Positions 1-9,200 of a stretch of 64,000 nucleotides of DNA are shown here, piece after piece. Both the position numbers and the translations under genes were made by a program. Where the stretch lies: assembly GCA_963818505.1 (NCBI GenBank), contig CAWFSJ010000001.1, positions 992,001 through 1,056,000 on the forward strand, in the 5' to 3' direction. Every line of letters begins with the position of its first letter. Positions within the stretch are counted from its first letter, which is position 1. Under the pieces are notes generated by a model. That model did not search any database. It was given only the letters and a program-made list of their open reading frames with translations, and was not told the DNA's origin. The stretch comes from JADKAV01 sp963818505. Its GTDB lineage: Bacteria > Actinomycetota > Actinomycetes > S36-B12 > UBA10799.

Positions 1-327
1 ACCTGCGCCTCAACATCCGGCTACATGCACGAGTACGACAACCGGTACCTGTGGATGAACCTGAAGCGGATCATCGGCTCGCACTTCGCAAACTACAAGG
101 AGTCCTACGAGGCCAACCGGCTCATCGACAAGGGCATGATCCACCCGACTCTGAGCAAGAGCTTCCCGCTGGCCGAGACCGGGCAGGCGGCCTTCGAGGT
201 CCACAGCAACCAGCACCAGGGCAAGGTCGGCGTGTTGTGCCTGGCCCCCGAGGAGGGTCTGGGCGTGCGCGACCACGAGAAGCGGGCGAAGTTCGAGACG
301 CAGATCAACCGGTTCCGGAACACCTGA
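1..327 (+). CDS. ccr: crotonyl-CoA carboxylase/reductase, C-terminal fragment
   Basis: The reading frame is open from base 1 and gives the last 108 residues of a Ccr-type medium-chain reductase; the N-terminus lies outside the window. The tail is typical of the family: it contains YMHEYDNRYLWMNLKRIIGS, then a second-half signature ending GKVGVLCLAPEEGLGVRD. Ccr reductively carboxylates crotonyl-CoA to ethylmalonyl-CoA with NADPH and CO2, in acetate assimilation by the ethylmalonyl-CoA pathway or to supply extender units for polyketides. The stop codon overlaps the next ATG by one base (TGATG), so translation of the two genes is probably coupled. The family call rests on the fragment only. Confidence 0.88.
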   Translation, partial: TCASTSGYMHEYDNRYLWMNLKRIIGSHFANYKESYEANRLIDKGMIHPTLSKSFPLAETGQAAFEVHSNQHQGKVGVLCLAPEEGLGVRDHEKRAKFETQINRFRNT

Positions 328-716
328 TGTTCGACGACAAGGCCAAGGCCCTGCTGGACAAGCCAAAGCAGTTCGCCGTGATCTCCACGATCGAGCCCGA
401 CGGACGCCCGCAGAGCAGTGTCGTGTGGTTCGAGCGCGACGGTCACGACCTGCTGATGTCGACCGTCGAGGGCAGGCGCAAGCACCGCAACCTGGTGCGT
501 GATCCCCGCTGCACGGTGTTGGTCTACGACATGGATCAGCCGTACTCCTACGTGGAGGTCCGTGGCCACGTCGAGATGACCACGGAAGGTGGCCGAGAAC
601 TGATCGACAAGTTCGCCGGTTCCTACCAGGGGTGGGACCGTTACCCCGCTGACGACGGCACCGACAACGTCCGGGTCGTCGTGCGGCTGATCCCGGACAA
701 AGTGATCACTCGCTAG
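327..716 (+). CDS. PPOX-class (pyridoxamine 5'-phosphate oxidase-like) F420/FMN-binding protein
   Basis: A 129-residue split-barrel protein of the pyridoxamine 5'-phosphate oxidase-like superfamily, in the TIGR03618-like group that often binds F420 in actinobacteria. Visible features are FAVISTIEPDGRPQSSVVWF at the N-terminus, a GRRKHRNLVRDPRCTVLVYD segment in the middle that matches the cofactor phosphate-binding region, and VVVRLIPDKVITR at the C-terminus. ATG overlaps the ccr stop by one base, so it is the second gene of a ccr transcript. The substrate cannot be read from the sequence. Linkage to ccr suggests, but does not show, a role in acyl-CoA metabolism. Confidence 0.8.
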   Translation: MFDDKAKALLDKPKQFAVISTIEPDGRPQSSVVWFERDGHDLLMSTVEGRRKHRNLVRDPRCTVLVYDMDQPYSYVEVRGHVEMTTEGGRELIDKFAGSYQGWDRYPADDGTDNVRVVVRLIPDKVITR

Positions 717-1127
717 TCAGCGAGCCGCGAACCAGGCAGCGGCCTTGGCGTTCCACAGCAGGTAGAGGATGAACAGCGCCAGAACGGCCAGGATCAATGC
801 TGACCAGAAGAACGTGCTCCCCCAGAAGACCACCAGGCCGAAGAGTCCCAGCGCCAGCCTGAGCACCATCAGCAGGCTGATGAGCAGTCGGGCGAAGCCA
901 CTTCCTTTACCGAGCGCGGAGGCGAACAGGGCGATCACGATGCCGAGGACGATGGCCACCCATCCGGTGGTGGTCGCGTTGCTCGGGTTCACTCCCGCCG
1001 CGACGAGCGTGGCGTCACTGGCGAAGAGAACGACAATCCCGTCGGCGATCGTCAGCAGGGCGACCACCCAGGTGAGGAACACGACGAAAGAAACGCTTGC
1101 AGGACGCTTCACTGGCTCAAGACTCAT
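717..1127 (-). CDS. four-helix integral membrane protein of unknown function
   Basis: A 136-residue protein with four hydrophobic segments (about residues 12-34, 55-75, 83-103 and 105-128) and short polar connections. It resembles small actinobacterial membrane proteins of the DUF7144 type, but I do not recognise a catalytic motif. It converges with the PPOX gene, with no bases between the two stop codons. A TAGGTT hexamer at 1134-1139 lies six bases upstream of the ATG, consistent with a leaderless transcript. Confidence 0.7.
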   Translation of the reverse strand: MSLEPVKRPASVSFVVFLTWVVALLTIADGIVVLFASDATLVAAGVNPSNATTTGWVAIVLGIVIALFASALGKGSGFARLLISLLMVLRLALGLFGLVVFWGSTFFWSALILAVLALFILYLLWNAKAAAWFAAR

Positions 1128-1153
1128 GTCGGAAACCTAGCGCACCAGTCGGC

Positions 1154-2890
1154 TCATTCCACGGATTCGGCCAATGCGAGCCATTGCTCCTCCGCCTGGG
1201 CCAAGTCGGCTTCGGCGACCCGCAACCTGACCCCGAGCTCCACGAGTTGTTCAGAGTCCGTGGCAGCCTCGGCCATCTGCGCGTGCACCGCGTCGATCCG
1301 GCCGGCAGCCTTAGTCATCTCACGCTCCACCCGGGCCAGTTCCTTGCGCGCAGCCCTGCTGTCGCCGCCCCTGGGCTTGGATTCCGGGGCCGCAGAACGC
1401 TCCAGTTGCAGGTACTGGTCGATCCCAGCGGGCAGGTGCTGGATTCGGCCGTCGCGCAGCGCCCAGAGATCGTCACAGACCCGCTCCAGGAAGTACCGGT
1501 CGTGCGACACGACCACCAAGGTTCCCGGCCACGAGTCGAGCACGTCCTCGAGCACAGTGAGCGTCTCAGTGTCGAGGTCGTTGGTGGGCTCGTCCAGCAT
1601 GATGACGTTCGCCCCCGACAGGAATGTCCGCAGCAGGTGCAGCCGACGTAGTTCCCCGCCAGACAGATCCTTGAGCCGCTTCCAGGGCGCATCCCCGGCG
1701 AAGCCGAACTGCTCGAGGAGTTGTGACGCGGTCAGATCCTGTCCGCCGGCCACCTCGATCCGGTTGCCCATCTGCTGCAGCCACGGCAGCACACGCTCCT
1801 CCGGTGCAAGTTCGGGCAGGGACTGATCGACCAGCGCGGTGTGCACGGTCTTTCCCCGCTTGACCCGACCGCTGGCGACCTCGAGGTCCCCGTCGAGCAG
1901 TCGAAGGACAGTGGTCTTGCCAGCGCCGTTCGGGCCGAGGATCCCGATGCGGTCGCCCGGACCCAGTCCCCAGGTCTGCCCCTGCAGAACGTCGAGGGCT
2001 TCGGGCGCCGGGCGCAGCGTGACATCGTGCAGGTCGATGACCTGCTTGCCCAGCCGGGACATACTCACCTGCTTCAGCGCCAGCCGGTCTCGCGGAGCGG
2101 GTTCCTCGGCGATGAGTTCCAGCGCCGCGTCCTGGCGGAACTTGGGCTTGGAGGTGCGAGCCGGCGGCCCCCGGCGAAGCCACGCCAGTTCCTTGCGCAA
2201 CAGGTTGCGCCGCCGGGCTTCACTGGCCTGTTCCTGGGCCACCCGCTCGGCCTTCGCCAAGACATAGGACGCATAGCCGCCCTCGTACTGCTCGACAGCC
2301 CCCCGACCCACCTCCCATGTGCGATCGGTGACTTCGTCGAGGAACCAGCGGTCGTGGGTGACCACCACGATCGCGCGGCGTCCGGTGGGCCACGCCTTCA
2401 AGTGCTCGGCCAGCCACCCGATGGCCTCGATGTCGAGGTGGTTGGTCGGCTCGTCCAGAAGCAGCACGTCCGGAGCAGCGACAAGCGCGGCAGCCAACGA
2501 AGCCCTGCGTGCCATCCCGCCGCTGAGTTCGCGGGTGGACGACTGCATCCACTCAGGATCGAGCAGGCCGGCGATCACGGCCCTGATGCGCGGGTCGGAG
2601 GCCCACTCGTGGGTGGGCCCATGCCCGACCACCACCTGTTGGACCGTGCCTTCGGGAAGCTTGTCCTGCTGGGTGACCAGACGCACGGTCGTGCCGCCTG
2701 CCAGCGTCACCCGCCCGGCATCGGGGGAATCAACGCCCGCCAGTCCTCGCAGGAGAGTGGACTTCCCGGCCCCGTTGCGCCCGACGACCCCGATCCGGTC
2801 ACCGTCGGAAAGCCCGAGGCTGACCTGGTCGAGGATGGTGTTGTCGCCCTTGCGGATCGTCAGGGAGTCGGTCACTACCAAGGCGGGCAC
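1154..2890 (-). CDS. ABC-F family ATPase (ribosome-associated, Uup/EttA-like)
   Basis: A soluble 578-residue protein with two ABC nucleotide-binding domains and no membrane segments, the ABC-F layout. Domain 1 has Walker A GRNGAGKST (38-46), signature LSGGMARR (122-129) and Walker B VLLLDEPTNHLD. The charged helical linker around 210-260 is the ribosomal P-site tRNA interaction motif. Domain 2 has Walker A GPNGAGKTT (319-327), signature LSGGELRR and LDEPTNDLD. A C-terminal coiled coil (about 500-575) favours the Uup side of the family. These proteins act on ribosomes or in DNA-linked processes, not in transport. GTG start; TAGGCT lies seven bases upstream. Confidence 0.9.
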   Translation of the reverse strand: MPALVVTDSLTIRKGDNTILDQVSLGLSDGDRIGVVGRNGAGKSTLLRGLAGVDSPDAGRVTLAGGTTVRLVTQQDKLPEGTVQQVVVGHGPTHEWASDPRIRAVIAGLLDPEWMQSSTRELSGGMARRASLAAALVAAPDVLLLDEPTNHLDIEAIGWLAEHLKAWPTGRRAIVVVTHDRWFLDEVTDRTWEVGRGAVEQYEGGYASYVLAKAERVAQEQASEARRRNLLRKELAWLRRGPPARTSKPKFRQDAALELIAEEPAPRDRLALKQVSMSRLGKQVIDLHDVTLRPAPEALDVLQGQTWGLGPGDRIGILGPNGAGKTTVLRLLDGDLEVASGRVKRGKTVHTALVDQSLPELAPEERVLPWLQQMGNRIEVAGGQDLTASQLLEQFGFAGDAPWKRLKDLSGGELRRLHLLRTFLSGANVIMLDEPTNDLDTETLTVLEDVLDSWPGTLVVVSHDRYFLERVCDDLWALRDGRIQHLPAGIDQYLQLERSAAPESKPRGGDSRAARKELARVEREMTKAAGRIDAVHAQMAEAATDSEQLVELGVRLRVAEADLAQAEEQWLALAESVE

Positions 2891-2905
2891 AACGCCCAGC
2901 CTAGG

Positions 2906-3643
2906 TCAGACGTGCCAGTCGCTGAGCACCTCCAGCAGCACGTCGTTGACCGCCTCCGGCGTCTCGACCGCACTCAAGTGCCCGCTGTCGGGGATCTCGC
3001 GGGCCGAGGCCTGCGGCATGACCGCCAGCATGGCCTGCTGGTCGGCCTTGGGTGCGATGGTGTCCTGCGATCCCCAAAGGACAACAGCCGGGCCCTCGTA
3101 CGTGCGCAGTGTGGGAATCGAGTCGGGACGATCGGCCATGGCCCTTTGCGCGGATGCGACCGCCTCGGGGGGTGCACCCTCGATCCAACGACGCACCTTC
3201 TCCACGACGTCGGGACGGTCAGCCATCGTGGTGCGCCCCAGAAGGTTGGGCAGCATCGCGTCGGCCAAGTCGCGGGTGTGTCCTGCGGCAAGAACCTCGT
3301 CCACGATCCGCAGGCGCAATGCCCGGCCTTCATCTGTGTCAGGGCTCGCCTTGGTGTCCATGAAGATCGCCCCGGTCACCATGTCTGGGGCCTGTCGCAG
3401 GATCTCCATCAGGATGTACCCGCCCATGGACAATCCGGCGAACACGGTAGGGCCGCTGACATGAGCAAGTGCCTGCTCGGCCATCAGTGCCAGAGTGGGC
3501 TGCTCTGGGCGCCTCGACTCACCGAATCCGGCGAGGTCGGGGGCGAGCACTTTGTACCCTGCCTTGGTCAGGTACTCCACCTGGGAGTCCCACAGGTGAC
3601 GGTTGACAGGGAATGCATGAAGAAGGACGACGTGCGAGGTCAT
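2906..3643 (-). CDS. alpha/beta-fold hydrolase
   Basis: A 245-residue cytosolic alpha/beta hydrolase. The oxyanion/HxFP start (VVLLHAFPVN), the nucleophile elbow GLSMGG with Ser72, and the final catalytic His in DSGHLSAVE near residue 225 are all present. The domain is close to the 3-oxoadipate enol-lactonase/esterase group, but the substrate cannot be inferred. Its ATG overlaps the stop of the upstream small membrane protein by four bases (ATGA), so the two are translationally coupled. Confidence 0.82.
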   Translation of the reverse strand: MTSHVVLLHAFPVNRHLWDSQVEYLTKAGYKVLAPDLAGFGESRRPEQPTLALMAEQALAHVSGPTVFAGLSMGGYILMEILRQAPDMVTGAIFMDTKASPDTDEGRALRLRIVDEVLAAGHTRDLADAMLPNLLGRTTMADRPDVVEKVRRWIEGAPPEAVASAQRAMADRPDSIPTLRTYEGPAVVLWGSQDTIAPKADQQAMLAVMPQASAREIPDSGHLSAVETPEAVNDVLLEVLSDWHV

Positions 3644-3987
3644 GCGGTTTCTTCCGGGACCTCGGCGTCGGCCGTCGGTTCCGGCTGCTCTGGTTGCTCC
3701 AGGATCTGCGGCTCGGCTGCCGCCTTGGCTGCGCGCGACTTACGGATCGCCACAGCGACTACCACGCCGATCCCCACAAGCGCGACTCCAAGCGCGACCT
3801 TGGGGAAGACCCTCTTGGTCTCGTCGATCCCCCGCTGGGCGAGATCCAAGGTCTCGTCGGCGCGCACCAGCAGTGTGTCCGCTCCGGAGATCACGCGGTC
3901 CGCGGAAATCACCGCCCGGTCAGCCGTCGCCAGAGCCCCCTCGATGGTCCCGATGCCGTCTCGCATGCTGCTAATCGCTTTTGCCAT
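3640..3987 (-). CDS. small single-pass membrane protein, function unknown
   Basis: A 115-residue protein. Residues 1-60 form an amphipathic helical region rich in Ala and Asp with repeated 'DRAVISADRVISGAD'-like heptads. One transmembrane segment follows (about 65-83), then a basic patch and an acidic Pro/Glu tail. The layout resembles membrane-anchored actinobacterial proteins of unknown role. First gene of a two-gene unit with the following hydrolase. CAGTCT six bases before the ATG fits the leaderless promoter pattern seen across this window. Confidence 0.6.
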   Translation of the reverse strand: MAKAISSMRDGIGTIEGALATADRAVISADRVISGADTLLVRADETLDLAQRGIDETKRVFPKVALGVALVGIGVVVAVAIRKSRAAKAAAEPQILEQPEQPEPTADAEVPEETA

Positions 3988-4044
3988 GCCTCAAGACTGA
4001 CCAACAGCAGACAACGTGGGCAACTCGGGGGTGCTATTGGGCTC

Positions 4045-4803
4045 CTACGGCATCGCCGAGAGCCCACCGTCAAGGATCAGTTCCTGGCCTGTCATGAACG
4101 AGGATGCGTCCGATGCCAGGAACACCGCGCCGGCTGCGATCTCGGCTGGCTGGCCCCAGCGCTGCATGGGGACACGAGCCAGAGCGCCGGCTCCAGCGTC
4201 CGGCGCATCACGCAGAAACTGCGTCAGGTCGGTCTCGATCCAGCCAGGGAGCAACGTGTTCACCCGAACGTTGGCCCAGGCCCACTCCACAGCCACAGAA
4301 CGGGTCAAGGAGATGATCGCGGCCTTGGCCGCCCCGTAGTGGCTCATCAGCGGGGCGCCTCGCAGTCCCGCCACGCTGGCCAGGTTGATGACCGATCCCG
4401 ACTTCTGTCCCAGCAACACCGGACCCACCGCCTGCAGCACATGCACCGCGGACTCGACATTGAGTCGCTGGGTCTTCTGCCAGCCTGAGAACCGCATCCC
4501 GACGACCGGGGCGGAGAAACTGTTACCGCCTGCGTTGTTGACAACGATGTCGACGCCTCCCAGCTCGGAAGTGGCCTGCTCCACCGCTGCAGCGATCTGC
4601 TGTTCGTCGGTCACGTCGGCCACCTTCACAACTGCTTTGCGGCCCTCTGCTGCGATCTCTGAGGCGACCTGGTCGAGCAGGTCGCCGCTGCGGGCGATGA
4701 GTGCCACGTCGGCGCCCTGCCGCGCATATTCGATCGCGATGTCGCGACCGATCCCTCGCGAGGCTCCCGTCACGATCGCCTTCTTGCCCTCGAGTTGGTT
4801 CAT
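4045..4803 (-). CDS. SDR-family oxidoreductase
   Basis: A classical short-chain dehydrogenase/reductase of 252 residues. Visible are the NAD(P)-binding GASRGIG near residue 15, the NNAG motif near 90, the catalytic Ser (INLASVAG) and YGAAK with Tyr and Lys near 155-160, and a C-terminal FMTGQELILDGG typical of FabG-like members. Substrate unknown. Its ATG overlaps the stop of the upstream hydrolase by four bases, so the two form an operon. Confidence 0.87.
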   Translation of the reverse strand: MNQLEGKKAIVTGASRGIGRDIAIEYARQGADVALIARSGDLLDQVASEIAAEGRKAVVKVADVTDEQQIAAAVEQATSELGGVDIVVNNAGGNSFSAPVVGMRFSGWQKTQRLNVESAVHVLQAVGPVLLGQKSGSVINLASVAGLRGAPLMSHYGAAKAAIISLTRSVAVEWAWANVRVNTLLPGWIETDLTQFLRDAPDAGAGALARVPMQRWGQPAEIAAGAVFLASDASSFMTGQELILDGGLSAMP

Positions 4804-5537
4804 AGGTCACTCCACTTACTCATCGGGCCGTCCCATTCGGACGGCAGTTGGGTCGCCACACCGGTCAAGGTCGACGCGATCTGATTGAGAACAATGGCGG
4901 TGTACTTCTCGCCTACCCACAGGTGCTTCGCGCCGGGAACCGCGATGAACTGCGTCTGCGGCACTGCGGCGAAGGCGGGCTCTGCCGTAGCGGGCGGGAG
5001 GAAGTCGTCGAACTCCGGCACCATCACCACCAGGGGTCTGCCGTCTGCGGCCCAGGGCTGCAGATCAGTGGCTGTGGAGTACCGCAACGGCGGGCTCAGA
5101 AGAAGCGCACCCTCGACCTGCGGCAGCAGCCCGTGCCGCAGTACGACATCGGTTCCGAAGCTCCACCCCACCAGCCAGATGCGGGGCAGCGATCGGTCAA
5201 CAGCAGCGCCAACGGCCGCGTGAAGATCCAGTCCTTCGCCTAAGCACTCGTCGAAGGCCCCTTCGGAGGTACCTGCTGCGCTGGTCGTCCCACGGGTGTT
5301 GAAACGCAGGACGGCGATGTCGGCCAAGGCAGGTAGACGCCATGCGGCCTTGCGGAACAGATGTGAGTCCATCATCCCGCCATGGGTGGGCAGCGGATGC
5401 ACGCAGACCATGGTGGCGACCGGGGTTCTGTCGGGCGGAGTCGCGAGCTCGCCGACGAGGTTCAACCCGTCGGCCGTGCGCAGCGTCAGCGGTTCACGAT
5501 GGGCGGGCAGCACCGAGTTCGCCGCGATCCGCTTCAC
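4800..5537 (-). CDS. alpha/beta hydrolase (CocE/dienelactone hydrolase-like)
   Basis: A 245-residue alpha/beta hydrolase. HPLPTHGG near residue 47 marks the oxyanion region, GWSFG carries the nucleophile Ser126, and the C-terminal PGAKHLWVG supplies the catalytic His near 210. This form (HPxPxxGG, GWSFG) is typical of small actinobacterial hydrolases of the dienelactone/YsgA group. GTG start with TAGGCT six bases upstream, so probably leaderless; it leads the operon with the SDR gene. Confidence 0.78.
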   Translation of the reverse strand: MKRIAANSVLPAHREPLTLRTADGLNLVGELATPPDRTPVATMVCVHPLPTHGGMMDSHLFRKAAWRLPALADIAVLRFNTRGTTSAAGTSEGAFDECLGEGLDLHAAVGAAVDRSLPRIWLVGWSFGTDVVLRHGLLPQVEGALLLSPPLRYSTATDLQPWAADGRPLVVMVPEFDDFLPPATAEPAFAAVPQTQFIAVPGAKHLWVGEKYTAIVLNQIASTLTGVATQLPSEWDGPMSKWSDL

Positions 5538-5558
5538 GCCAGCAGCCTACCGATGCGA

Positions 5559-7145
5559 TCAGGGATGCAGATCCCGGCGGTGCCACCCCACGAAGCCCAC
5601 CACCAGCATGACCACAGCGACCACACTCAGCGGGATCAGACCCGTCATGGACGCATCGACGGCCGGCAGGCGTGGTGTGTGGACGAAGGGGGAGACGTTC
5701 ATGAGCCACTGTGGCGCCTTCCACAAAGGTCCGAACTCCCCCACGGCGAAGGCCACGACGAACACCAACCAGGCGAGCTGGACCCCGCGGGGCAGCCACC
5801 CGAAGAGAACAAGCACCACCCCGGTCAGGACCCAGGCCGCCGGGATCCGGACCGCTGCAGCCATCACGAGGTCGCCGATGCGCGACGTGCTACTCATCGC
5901 GAGAGCATTGCCCACCCCCACGGTCAGTCCGCTCAACAGCAAGATCGCGGCTGTGCCAAATAGGGCGATCACGGTGTGACTGGCCGCCCAACGGATCCTC
6001 GAGGTGGGTGTGGCGAGCAGTAACTCCGCATGCCCGTCGGTCTCCTCGGTGTGCAGGCGCAGTGCCGCGGAGACCCCGTAGGCGGACACAAGGATGCCCA
6101 TGATGCTCAACTCGGTGGCCAGAAAGGCGTCTGCAAGGGCAGTGGTGCCACCCAGCTTCTCCAGGAACTCCGCGGCTTGCGGGGAGTCGAGGAACCCGGT
6201 GACCGAGTCCGAGATCGAGCCCAGGAGCAGTCCGAAGATCCCCACCGTGATCGCCCATGCCAGGAAGGTCCCCCGCTGAAGTCGCCACGCCAGCCCGAAG
6301 GTCCCCCGAAGGCTCCCCCGCGCGGGACCCGGCCGGTCCTTGATCAGTCCGGCATCCAGGTCTCGACGTCCTCGCAGGACAAAGGCCGTAGGGACACAGA
6401 TCGCGCTCAGCGCCAACGGGAGCAGCAGTACCCACCAGCGGTCACCGGCGTACGCGCGCACCTGTTGCATCCAGCCGATGGGTGACAACCAGGACAGCCA
6501 GGACCCCTGCGATATGTCCGCCACAGCACGCACGGCATAAGCGACAGCGACAACGACCAGCGCCAGCCCCCGGGCAGCGCGAGCACCGGTGGTCAGTTGC
6601 GCGCAGACACCAGCCACCCCGGCGAAGGCGACACCAGTCATGGCCCAGCCGAGACCGAACGCGAACGATCCCGCGATGGCAAGCCCGGATGCGATGAGTG
6701 CGAGTGCACTGAGCACACCGAGCGCCAGACTCGCGCCCGAAGCCACCAGCAGAGCCGCAGCCAGCGGAGCCAAGCGCCCGACCCTGCCTGCAGCCATCAA
6801 CTCAAGGCGACCCGACTCCTCGTCGGCTCGCGTGTGCCGCACGACCAAGAACACCATCAAGACCGCCGTGAGGGCTGCTCCGAAAGCTGTCAGTTTGAAC
6901 ATCGACAACTCCCCCAGCGAGGTGGGGTCGTACACCGGGCCGTACAGGGCGACCAGGGCGCTGGCGGAGTTCACCGCCTGCGCGGCGGCGATGCGCTGGT
7001 ATTCATCGGGGTAGAGACCCACTGTTGCACTGGCTGACAACCCGGCCATGCCCGCGAAGCCCAGGATCCAGGCGGGCAACAGAATGCGGTCGCGCCGCAG
7101 CGCCAGACGCATGAGTGTGCCGGTGCCGGCGAACGTGTCAGGCAT
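5559..7145 (-). CDS. ABC exporter permease (TnrB3/tetronasin-type)
   Basis: A 528-residue polytopic protein with about twelve hydrophobic helices in two halves, separated by a cytoplasmic loop near residue 270 (DLDAGLIKDRPGPARGSLRG). This is the architecture of actinobacterial antibiotic-exporter permeases sometimes annotated as 'exporter of polyketide antibiotics'. The ATG overlaps the end of the ATPase gene by eight bases, so the pair forms one transporter. The exported compound is unknown; no biosynthesis genes lie nearby. Confidence 0.82.
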   Translation of the reverse strand: MPDTFAGTGTLMRLALRRDRILLPAWILGFAGMAGLSASATVGLYPDEYQRIAAAQAVNSASALVALYGPVYDPTSLGELSMFKLTAFGAALTAVLMVFLVVRHTRADEESGRLELMAAGRVGRLAPLAAALLVASGASLALGVLSALALIASGLAIAGSFAFGLGWAMTGVAFAGVAGVCAQLTTGARAARGLALVVVAVAYAVRAVADISQGSWLSWLSPIGWMQQVRAYAGDRWWVLLLPLALSAICVPTAFVLRGRRDLDAGLIKDRPGPARGSLRGTFGLAWRLQRGTFLAWAITVGIFGLLLGSISDSVTGFLDSPQAAEFLEKLGGTTALADAFLATELSIMGILVSAYGVSAALRLHTEETDGHAELLLATPTSRIRWAASHTVIALFGTAAILLLSGLTVGVGNALAMSSTSRIGDLVMAAAVRIPAAWVLTGVVLVLFGWLPRGVQLAWLVFVVAFAVGEFGPLWKAPQWLMNVSPFVHTPRLPAVDASMTGLIPLSVVAVVMLVVGFVGWHRRDLHP

Positions 7146-8034
7146 CGCAGGCAGCGTCCTGGTAGTGCTTGAGGAACACCTCCTCGAGCGTCGGTTGCTG
7201 GCTGTTGAGCGCTCTCAGGCCCCCACCCGCCAGAACCGCCATGGCGGGGCCCATCCCCGCCCCATCCACTTCGCACGTGATCGCATCGCCGACGATGTGC
7301 ACGTCGTACACTCCCGGCACCTCGGCCAGACCCTCCGGTACGCGATCCACAGTTGCACGGATCTTGGTGCGAGCCAGGTGCCGCAACTGCGCAAGGGTGC
7401 CGCTTTCCATGGCGTGGCCGTTGCGGATGATCGTCACTCGGTCGGACAGCGCCTCCGCCTCGCTGAGGATATGGCTGCTCAGCAGCACCGTTCCACCGGC
7501 GTCGCGGAACTCCCGAACGCAATCCCGGAACCTGGCATCCATGAGCGGGTCGAGACCCGAAGTGGGTTCGTCCAGAAGCAACAGGGGTACGTCGGTGGCC
7601 AGCGCGGCGATGAGTGCGACCTTCTGACGATTGCCCTTGGAGTACGCACGGGCTTTCTTGGTCGGGTCGAGTTCGAACATCTCCACATAGCGGGCGCGTC
7701 GCGCGGGGTCCAATCCGCCGTGCAGTCGCCCGAGCAGGTCGATCACCTCGCCCCCGGTCAATTGCGGCCACAGACTCACCTCTCCTGGGACGTAGGCGAG
7801 GCGTCGGTGAAGTTCAACCGCGTCCGTCCAGGGGTCTGCACCCAGCATGGTGATCTTCCCCGCATCGATGCGCAGCAGACCCAGCAGAACCCTCAGGGTC
7901 GTGGTCTTCCCCGCGCCGTTCGGCCCCAGGAACGCGTGAACCTCCCCTTGCTCGACCTGAAGATCCAGACCATCAAGGGCCGTTGTGCTGCCGAACCGTT
8001 TCACCGCACCGCGTACATCGATGACCGCCGCCAT
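7138..8034 (-). CDS. ABC transporter ATP-binding protein
   Basis: A 298-residue ATPase of the DrrA/CcmA-like group. Walker A GPNGAGKTT lies near residue 39, the signature is YSKGNRQKVALIAAL (a divergent 'SKGNRQK' form common in this exporter class), Walker B is LLLLDEPTSGLD, and the H-loop is SSHIL. A C-terminal domain of about 80 residues follows the NBD. It partners the overlapping permease. TACGTT sits six bases before the ATG, and the spacer itself reads GGAGGT, a good Shine-Dalgarno sequence, so initiation may use either mode. Confidence 0.9.
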   Translation of the reverse strand: MAAVIDVRGAVKRFGSTTALDGLDLQVEQGEVHAFLGPNGAGKTTTLRVLLGLLRIDAGKITMLGADPWTDAVELHRRLAYVPGEVSLWPQLTGGEVIDLLGRLHGGLDPARRARYVEMFELDPTKKARAYSKGNRQKVALIAALATDVPLLLLDEPTSGLDPLMDARFRDCVREFRDAGGTVLLSSHILSEAEALSDRVTIIRNGHAMESGTLAQLRHLARTKIRATVDRVPEGLAEVPGVYDVHIVGDAITCEVDGAGMGPAMAVLAGGGLRALNSQQPTLEEVFLKHYQDAACDA

Positions 8035-8114
8035 ACCTCCAACGTACTCCTGGGTTACGACCCACTAGAAGTGCCGAGTCCGTCCATCGGCGGCAGGCGA
8101 TTGCCCCGATCGAC

Positions 8115-9104
8115 CTAGGACTCGGGGCGATCTACGTCGAGTTCACCCATCTCCCAGGGCCTTGTGATCCCCACCAAGGGGATCTGCCCGCGCCGGGGCA
8201 GCGGGCCACTCTCGCAAGTCACGAGGTTGCGCCCGGCCTGCTTGCTCGCATACATCAGCCGATCAGCCCTGTTCAAGACCTCGTCCCTGGTCTCCGTGGC
8301 CCCCATCAACACCGCACCGGCCGAGATGGTGACTCGTACCTGCGTGTCCGGCAGCTGGATCCAGGAGTGCTCGACCAGCATCCGCAGCCGCTCGGCAGTC
8401 ACGGACAACCCGTCGTCATCCACCCCGGGCAGGATGATCACGAATTCCTCACCACCCCAGCGCACGGGCCAATCGGAGTTACGCAGCCCGTTCGCGAGGC
8501 TCTGCCCCACCATTCGCAGAACCGAGTCGCCCACCTGGTGGCCGTAGGTGTCGTTGATCTGCTTGAAGTGGTCCACATCGATGAACACCAGCCCCAGTGA
8601 GGCGCTGCCGGCTGCAACGGCTGCTTCAAGAGGCGGGAGATGCCCCTCACCGAAACGTCGGTTGCCCAGTCCGGTAAGGACATCGATGTAGGCGTCCTCT
8701 TGACGCTCGCGTTGCGAGAGCTGCGCGAAACGCGTCGACGGTCGCCGGTGGAATACCTCCACCGACCCGACGATCTCGCCGTTCTCGTCGTGGATCGGGC
8801 TGCCCTTGACCAGAACAGGCACTCGGTGTCCCTCTTTGTGGTGCAAGTAGACCTGCGCCTCACGGGCCTTGCCGTCCTTCATGACCCCGGACAGAGGGCA
8901 CCCGTGCAGGCAGAGTTGGTAACCACCCTCGCTGACATGGCGCAGGATGCCCTCGGAGCACGAATGCTCGAGCACCTCTTCGGCCTCGTAGCCCGTAATC
9001 CGTTCAGCCCCGGAGTTCCAGTAGGTGATGCGCCTCTCCCGGTCGACGAAGTAGACCCCGTCCTCCATCTGTTCCAGGATGGTGCGATAGACCTCTTCGA
9101 GCAC
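8115..9104 (-). CDS. PAS-GGDEF diguanylate cyclase
   Basis: Makes c-di-GMP from two GTP. An N-terminal PAS domain (about 1-115, with WNSGAERITGY and a later HEDGHRV-like region ending in SVEVFHRR) precedes a GGDEF domain. The active-site motif is GGEEF. An RNSD I-site lies exactly five residues upstream, so product inhibition is probably intact. The frame is open further upstream, but the GTG at 9104 is chosen because GGGAGG precedes it by about six bases and the protein then begins directly at the PAS helix. Length 329 residues; no membrane segments. Divergent from the OsmC gene. Confidence 0.88.
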   Translation of the reverse strand: MLEEVYRTILEQMEDGVYFVDRERRITYWNSGAERITGYEAEEVLEHSCSEGILRHVSEGGYQLCLHGCPLSGVMKDGKAREAQVYLHHKEGHRVPVLVKGSPIHDENGEIVGSVEVFHRRPSTRFAQLSQRERQEDAYIDVLTGLGNRRFGEGHLPPLEAAVAAGSASLGLVFIDVDHFKQINDTYGHQVGDSVLRMVGQSLANGLRNSDWPVRWGGEEFVIILPGVDDDGLSVTAERLRMLVEHSWIQLPDTQVRVTISAGAVLMGATETRDEVLNRADRLMYASKQAGRNLVTCESGPLPRRGQIPLVGITRPWEMGELDVDRPES

Positions 9105-9200
9105 GGTGGCCTCCCACGTCAGGGTACGGACTCGACACCTTCGGAAGCCACCTGTGCGAACACGGTCACGATGAGTGAGTCTGGGGTCGAAACGACCATC

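Noticed and set aside
1841..4000. Long plus-strand open frame of 719 codons
   Set aside because: It runs antisense through the ABC-F and hydrolase genes, whose motifs are intact on the minus strand; high GC makes such antisense frames common.
5559..8034. ABC exporter as part of an antibiotic gene cluster
   Set aside because: No biosynthesis or resistance genes are adjacent; neighbours are general metabolism.
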